This document shows, in pieces, positions 13,503 through 13,961 of a DNA stretch of 13,961 nucleotides (positions within the stretch are counted from its first letter, which is position 1; every line of letters starts with the position of its first letter). This DNA comes from Helicobacteraceae bacterium. GTDB lineage: Bacteria > Campylobacterota > Campylobacteria > Campylobacterales > SZUA-545. A model generated the notes under the pieces. That model searched no databases and was not told where the DNA came from. It saw nothing but the letters and a program-made list of their open reading frames with translations. Position numbers and translations under genes: made by a program. The stretch spans positions 1-13,961 of the forward strand of contig JAISOU010000090.1 in NCBI GenBank assembly GCA_031275395.1, read 5' to 3'.

Positions 13503-13961
13503 CTAACGCCTATCGTAATCGCAAGGGTTGGGATCGGTTTTGGGTACTGAATAGCTTATGCCGTTATCTCTAAGCGTCTTAAAGAAAATAGCATCGGCTC
13601 GCGATCTGGCAGGCGTATTAAGGACGGCTTCAAAGATAAAATATAGATCTTTGGCGTCCCTTCTAGGACTGCTTTGATTAAGGCACGCGCCCGCGCGAAA
13701 ATCCTTTACCACTATCTGTCTTAGCGCGTTTAAGTCGGATAAATCGGCTTTTACTATCAATTCGATGGATTTAGCCTTTTGAAACATCGCTTGGCGAAGT
13801 TTTTCTTGATCCTCTCTTGGAGCGTAGTTATAGATCGCGATTTCAACGTCGTCTCTTACGCCGTTGTTGTTGCTGTCTATTCCTTCAAGCGCGGCTTTGC
13901 CCGCTTCGCCAGGATCGGGGGGTAAATTATAAGCAGTTTGAACGTTAAAGGTTTTAGCGTT
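13503..13961 (-). CDS. Unrecognised protein, C-terminal part (runs off window end)
   Basis: The frame is open from the window end to TAG at 13503-13505, giving 152 visible residues; the start is outside the window. An ATG at 13787 exists but the frame continues upstream without a stop, so it is not a convincing start. The visible part begins TFNVQTAYNLPPDPGEAGKA, followed by LEGIDSNNNGVRDDVEIAI. The DxNxNGxxDD pattern resembles a calcium-binding EF-hand-like or thrombospondin-type-3 loop. Next comes a helical region (EDQEKLRQAMFQKAKSIELI), a possible disulfide pair (ACLNQS and the near-terminal NPCDYDRR) and no membrane helix. The LPPDPGEAGKA...DGVRDD pattern is one I associate with uncharacterised proteobacterial secreted proteins, but I cannot name a family. 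Function unknown. Confidence 0.65.
   Translation of the reverse strand, partial: NAKTFNVQTAYNLPPDPGEAGKAALEGIDSNNNGVRDDVEIAIYNYAPREDQEKLRQAMFQKAKSIELIVKADLSDLNALRQIVVKDFRAGACLNQSSPRRDAKDLYFIFEAVLNTPARSRADAIFFKTLRDNGISYSVPKTDPNPCDYDRR

Noticed and set aside
13503-13787. A separate complete 94-residue gene starting at ATG 13787
   Set aside because: The same frame stays open to the window end with protein-like sequence, including LPPDPGEAGKA, so the visible part is the tail of a longer gene.
1-13961. CRISPR array, rRNA or complete tRNA genes, and insertion-sequence ends
   Set aside because: No regularly spaced repeats, no conserved rRNA or tRNA segments, and no transposase or terminal inverted repeats were recognised.

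Overview
The window looks like chromosome of a Campylobacterota (epsilonproteobacterial) organism. The main reason is the tightly coupled block TPR protein - rnhA - rnc - aroC, which has the same order as HP0660-rnhA-rnc-aroC in Helicobacter pylori. The RNase HI, RNase III, chorismate synthase and MetK products also read most like their Helicobacter/Campylobacter homologues. The type II secretion genes point to a lineage outside the classic pathogens. No species can be named from the sequence alone.

Layout. (1) 1-1285: the C-terminal part of a tyrosine recombinase (phage or island integrase), cut by the window start and broken by a one-base frameshift in an A4 run at 538-541. Its base composition differs from everything else here. 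(2) 1286-1455: spacer with two strong small hairpins. (3) 1456-4159, minus strand: a four-gene type II secretion cluster, read gspG - small pseudopilin - gspF - gspJ-like pseudopilin, with overlapping or abutting ends. (4) 4160-4217: divergent promoter region. (5) 4218-9399, plus strand: proC, a LapB-like membrane TPR/zinc-ribbon protein, rnhA, rnc, aroC and metK; rnhA to metK are joined by 4-8 bp overlaps. (6) 9400-9601: spacer with a large two-tier stem-loop. (7) 9602-10336: an exported DUF3108-like protein, converging by 11 bp on (8) 10326-11329, minus strand: a small outer-membrane beta-barrel gene followed by a DUF4149-like membrane protein gene. (9) 11452-13323, plus strand: a large FapA/DUF342-family protein with a beta-helix and coiled coil, followed by an intrinsic terminator. 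(10) 13503-13961, minus strand: the C-terminal part of an unrecognised protein with a calcium-loop-like motif, running off the window end.

How the genes work together. The plus-strand block is housekeeping: proline synthesis (ProC), RNA-primer removal (RnhA), dsRNA processing (Rnc), the last step of the shikimate pathway (AroC) and SAM synthesis (MetK). The envelope genes are the pseudopilin/platform part of a secretion system, the LapB-like protein, the small beta-barrel and the DUF3108 and DUF4149 proteins.

I did not find a clearly new multi-gene system. The most notable non-gene signal is a strong excess of GATC, and in particular of the palindrome GCGATCGC (the HIP1 octamer known from cyanobacteria). 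I counted 13 exact copies across the backbone and none in the integrase. Second-line points are substitutions at conserved catalytic-motif positions in RNase III and MetK, and the stem-loop behind metK.
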